Below are positions 61,054 through 64,000 of a stretch of DNA of 64,000 nt, in pieces. Position numbers and translations under genes: made by a program. The stretch's first letter is position 1. Every line of letters begins with the position of its first letter. The notes under the pieces were generated by a model. The model did no database searches and was not told the DNA's origin. It was given only the letters and a program-made list of their open reading frames with translations. The stretch is from Rhodobacterales bacterium. GTDB taxonomy: Bacteria > Pseudomonadota > Alphaproteobacteria > Rhodobacterales > Rhodobacteraceae. The DNA lies in contig JAJNPS010000052.1 in the NCBI GenBank assembly GCA_021155205.1, positions 198,953 to 262,952 on the forward strand, given 5' to 3'.

Positions 61054-63780
61054 TCAGCCCCGCAGCGCCGGTCTTGCGCCAGTGGTGCCGCCGATCAGAC
61101 GGGCGGCATCTGCAAGCGGCAAAAGCGGCAGCATCGCCGAAGGTGCGGCCAGATAGCGCGGGTGCCAGTCGGGATCGAACTTGTCCTTGAACGCGCGCAA
61201 ACCTTCGAAATTGTAGAAATTGCCGCCATGGCGATAGATCAGCGACCCGAACCGGTCCCAGAGCCGGTGGCTGCGTTCCGGCGCAAGTCCCGAAAGCGGT
61301 GCCATGCCAAGCGAAAACGCCGCATAGCCCTCGGTGCCAAGGCGCAGCATCAGGTCGGTGAACAGGAATTCCATGGTTCCGGCAGGCGCATCGCCCGCAT
61401 GGCGCATCAGGTCGATCGACGCCACTTTCCGGGTGCCGGTGGACAGGATGTTGGCAAAGGCGACGACACGTCCGTGGTGGCGCACCAGTGCCAGCGCCCA
61501 GCGGTCGAGCCAGACCTCATCGAAACGCCCGACCGAGAACCCTTTCTCGCGTGTCTTCTTGGCAGCCAGCCAATCATCAGAAATACGGCGCAGGTCAGCG
61601 ATCAGCGCGGTGTCGTGCGGCGGGCGCACGATGTCCAGCGTCAGTCCGTCGCGCCCGGCACGGGAATAGGCGGCGCGCAGCCTCTTGCGCCCCGGACCGT
61701 CAAGCGAAAACCGCGACAGATCGACCATGGCCTCTTCGCCCATCTTGTGCAGCGTCAGCCCGAGGTCGAGCATCAGCGGCACATCCGTGGCGTCGATCTC
61801 GTAGAACACCGGCCGCGCGCCCGCGCGCCGCGCCGCGTCCACAAAGGCAATCGAGGCCTCCTCACCGGAGTCCCGTGGCCCGACCGGCCCGCCAAAGGCA
61901 AGCCAGGATCGGCCCGACACCCCGAACATGACAAACGCCCGCCCGTCGCCGGAAAAGACCAGCGACTTGTCGCCGGTCAGCGCAAAGCCTGCATCCGGAT
62001 TGTCGACCGTCGCAATGATGTCCTCGGCGCGGGCAAGGTCTGCAGCATCTGGCGATCCGGTCCGCACCACCGGGGCCTTCAGCAGCATCCATAGGGCAGA
62101 AAGCCCGACAATCAGGCTGGCCACAAGGCCCGCCCGCAAGGCGCGCGGGGCACGTTCGTCAACCGCGAACTGCCACCACAGATCCTGTGCATAGGGTGTG
62201 CCCTTGTGGGCAAAGAACAGGACAAACCCAAAGCCCGCGATCGCGGCAATCACGGCGGCGATCCAGCCAGGCGCAAAGGCCGCATGGGTCAAGTTGGTGT
62301 GTCGGTGGAAACCGCGGCGGAACGGCAACAGCAGCCCCACGGCGATCAGCAGGGCCAGCCCGCGTTCCCAGTCGATCCCTTGCGCAAGTGCCACCGTGAT
62401 GCCCGCCGTCAGTGCCGCAATCGTCAGCCAGAACGCCCCCGCACTGCGCCGCAGGATGCCGAGCGACAGCAGGATCAGCGCGGCACCAAGCGCACTCGAC
62501 ATCAGCGCTGAGCCTTCGACGAACGCGAGCGGAAACAGGGCCTCCGCGGCCTCTGCGGCGTCCGATGCGGGGGGCAGAAGGGCCGAAAGGCTCATCCACA
62601 GGCCCGATCCGAAGACCATCGCGGCAAGAACCAGCGGGGCCACCGGGGCTACCGCTCGTAGTCCGGGTTCCATGGTCGACAGCATGAGACCGAACCTGCC
62701 GCCCGCCACGCGACCGCCTGCTGCCCGCCAGCCCTCGTAGATCGCCAGCACCACAAGGGCGAGCAGGAACGGCAGAAGGTAGTAGACCAGCCGGTAGAGC
62801 AGCAGCGCCGCCGCAACCTTGTCCACCGGCGTGCCGGCAGGCATCGCGGCGATGACCACCGTTTCGAACACGCCGATCCCGCCGGGCACATGGCTGACGA
62901 TCCCCGCCATGGTGGCGGCGGCGAATACGGCCAGAAAGGTGAAAAAGCCAAGGTCAACGGTCGGAATGAACAGATACAGCGTCAGCGCTGAAAAGCCGAT
63001 GTCGCCCAGGCTGAACAGGATCTGCCCGCCCAGGATCGGCAGCGACGGGGCGTGTATCGTGAACCGACCGATTCGCAGGCTGCGCCCGGTGGCCGAGGCC
63101 CAGACCAGCGGCACCATCTGCACGAGGATCAGGGAGATGGCGGCGATGCGCACAGTGGATGGCGGAAAGGGGATTATGGATGCCAGCGCGCCGGGGTGGA
63201 TCGCCAGCGCGCCGAGGCCGACGATCGTCGCAGCGACGCCAAACGAAACAGCGGCAAAGGTGGAGACGACCGCGACGTCATAGCCCTCAAGCCCCAGACC
63301 CGAATAGACCCGCCACCGCACGGCACCACCGGACACCGCCGACAGCCCGATGGTGTTGCCGAAGGCATAGGCCATCAGTCCGCCGGTCAGGACGACCGGG
63401 ATCGGCAGGGGCTTGCCGATGTAGCGCAGCGCCGACCAGTCGTAGCCTGCAAGCGAAAGGTATCCCCCAAGCGTGGCGAGTGCCGCCAGCACCATTGTTG
63501 TCCACGGCGTCATCCGGATCTGTGCCGCGACATCGGCGAAATTGACCGGGGCCAGCAGGCGATAGAGGGCATAGAGACCAAGGGCAAAAAGACCAAGGGC
63601 AAGCAGATACGGAGCCGCGCTGCGCAGCCGTTGCCAGAACCCGCTCGCAGCTGCGGTGTCAGCCTGAAAATCGGCCGGTTGATGTTCTCTGGTCACGCGT
63701 TCCTCGACCAAATACTCGTACTGAACTATGTTTGCGATATGAAGTTCGTGCAATGACGCTCCGATTTTCCGGTCAATCAT
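61054..63780 (-). CDS. mprF: Phosphatidylglycerol lysyltransferase / flippase (MprF-like)
   Basis: The 908-residue protein has an N-terminal flippase part with about fourteen transmembrane helices (for example VSHVPGGIGVFETVV, LLLYRLVYYLLPF) and a C-terminal cytoplasmic aminoacyltransferase domain of about 300 residues (VFSGDGRAFVMFGVSGRSWLAFGGP, RRISDDWLAAKKTREKGFSVG, RFGSLIYRHGGNFYNFEGLR). MprF adds lysine or alanine to phosphatidylglycerol and moves it outward, lowering envelope negative charge and cationic-peptide binding. ATG 63780 is chosen as the start of a plausible N-terminus; upstream frame sequence lacks similarity. Confidence 0.9.
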   Translation of the reverse strand: MIDRKIGASLHELHIANIVQYEYLVEERVTREHQPADFQADTAAASGFWQRLRSAAPYLLALGLFALGLYALYRLLAPVNFADVAAQIRMTPWTTMVLAALATLGGYLSLAGYDWSALRYIGKPLPIPVVLTGGLMAYAFGNTIGLSAVSGGAVRWRVYSGLGLEGYDVAVVSTFAAVSFGVAATIVGLGALAIHPGALASIIPFPPSTVRIAAISLILVQMVPLVWASATGRSLRIGRFTIHAPSLPILGGQILFSLGDIGFSALTLYLFIPTVDLGFFTFLAVFAAATMAGIVSHVPGGIGVFETVVIAAMPAGTPVDKVAAALLLYRLVYYLLPFLLALVVLAIYEGWRAAGGRVAGGRFGLMLSTMEPGLRAVAPVAPLVLAAMVFGSGLWMSLSALLPPASDAAEAAEALFPLAFVEGSALMSSALGAALILLSLGILRRSAGAFWLTIAALTAGITVALAQGIDWERGLALLIAVGLLLPFRRGFHRHTNLTHAAFAPGWIAAVIAAIAGFGFVLFFAHKGTPYAQDLWWQFAVDERAPRALRAGLVASLIVGLSALWMLLKAPVVRTGSPDAADLARAEDIIATVDNPDAGFALTGDKSLVFSGDGRAFVMFGVSGRSWLAFGGPVGPRDSGEEASIAFVDAARRAGARPVFYEIDATDVPLMLDLGLTLHKMGEEAMVDLSRFSLDGPGRKRLRAAYSRAGRDGLTLDIVRPPHDTALIADLRRISDDWLAAKKTREKGFSVGRFDEVWLDRWALALVRHHGRVVAFANILSTGTRKVASIDLMRHAGDAPAGTMEFLFTDLMLRLGTEGYAAFSLGMAPLSGLAPERSHRLWDRFGSLIYRHGGNFYNFEGLRAFKDKFDPDWHPRYLAAPSAMLPLLPLADAARLIGGTTGARPALRG

Positions 63781-63974
63781 TTGCCAAAGTCGTTTGCGTG
63801 AGCTGCGCTGAGGACAGTCACCACAACCATCCTTGGCGGCAAGAGGACAGCAGCCTGCCCGGGAAACATGATCGCTGACATGTGACCGATCACGATCAGA
63901 CCCCGGTGTGTAGCCGGTTCCGACATGATCTGCGCCCTCGAAAACAACCGGCACTTGAACCACAGAAAGATCGG

Positions 63975-64000
63975 CCCGCCGCTCCTTTCGGAGCGGCGGG
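63975..64000. terminator. Strong GC hairpin at the window edge
   Basis: CCCGCCGCTCC, loop TTTC, GGAGCGGCGGG is a perfect 11-bp stem. The T-tract that would complete an intrinsic terminator for a plus- or minus-strand gene beyond 64000 cannot be seen. Confidence 0.6.

Noticed and set aside
63850..63905. GTGACCGATCAC near the mprF upstream region as another GTGATCAC site
   Set aside because: The half-sites are separated by extra bases and there is no second copy at 21 bp, so it does not match the sdh/suc operator.

Overview
The window comes from a high-GC alphaproteobacterium of the family Rhodobacteraceae (Rhodobacter/Gemmobacter/Tabrizicola-like). The evidence is gene content and order: an ethylmalonyl-CoA pathway (ccr, ecm, mcl2, mch) interleaved with the TCA operons sdhCDAB and mdh-sucCDAB, a petP-petR-like regulator pair, an HDAC-like/xseB/ispA/dxs operon and fabB-fabI. 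I recall nearly the same order from Rhodobacter sphaeroides; that comparison is from memory, not from an alignment.

Layout. 1-2.5 kb: the tail of a fatty acid desaturase, about 1 kb without a convincing gene, and an internally deleted IS5-type element. 2.1-10.8 kb: MAPEG protein, lpdA, secreted SGNH-like protein, asd (minus strand), alpha-glucosidase, tRNA-Pro(CGG), an IS21-like istA remnant, fabB-fabI. 10.8-17.8 kb: VOC protein, tRNA-Gly(UCC), a broken SRAP gene, a periplasmic 5'-nucleotidase-like protein, DUF952-pyrD, a lone Lrp ligand domain and a RecD-like helicase. 18-28.5 kb: ccr, an acyltransferase, ecm, a lytic transglycosylase, deoD, an MDR oxidoreductase, an SHMT-like PLP enzyme and an aldo/keto reductase. 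28.5-30.9 kb: a quorum-sensing island (luxI, luxR and a divergent stand-alone autoinducer-binding domain). 30.9-39 kb: sdhCDAB with two small lipoproteins, then mch, DUF1737, NnrU and mcl2, a decayed secreted-protein gene and a TauE exporter. 39-51 kb: mdh, pepT, a methyltransferase, an unknown secreted protein, then sucC, an AT-rich foreign gene, sucD, sucA and sucB. 51-64 kb: a glycosyltransferase, dxs, ispA, xseB, an HDAC-like deacetylase, petR/petP, ilvE, a two-component system and mprF.

How the genes fit together. The core is acetyl-CoA assimilation: Ccr and Ecm turn crotonyl-CoA into methylsuccinyl-CoA precursors, Mch and Mcl2 make malate, and Mdh/Suc/Sdh/Lpd complete the TCA cycle. The most striking regulatory signal is an exact GTGATCAC palindrome repeated at a strict 21-bp spacing: twice upstream of sdhC and three times upstream of sucC. 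It implies one shared regulator for both TCA operons.

The best candidate for something undescribed is the AT-rich orphan gene at 45039-45818, lodged inside the sucC-sucD operon and carrying an R-N-x3-H motif typical of HEPN ribonucleases. Also notable are the HTH-less LuxR-like protein beside luxRI, the separation of MAPEG-lpdA from sucAB next to IS5 debris, and several pseudogenes with multiple lesions.
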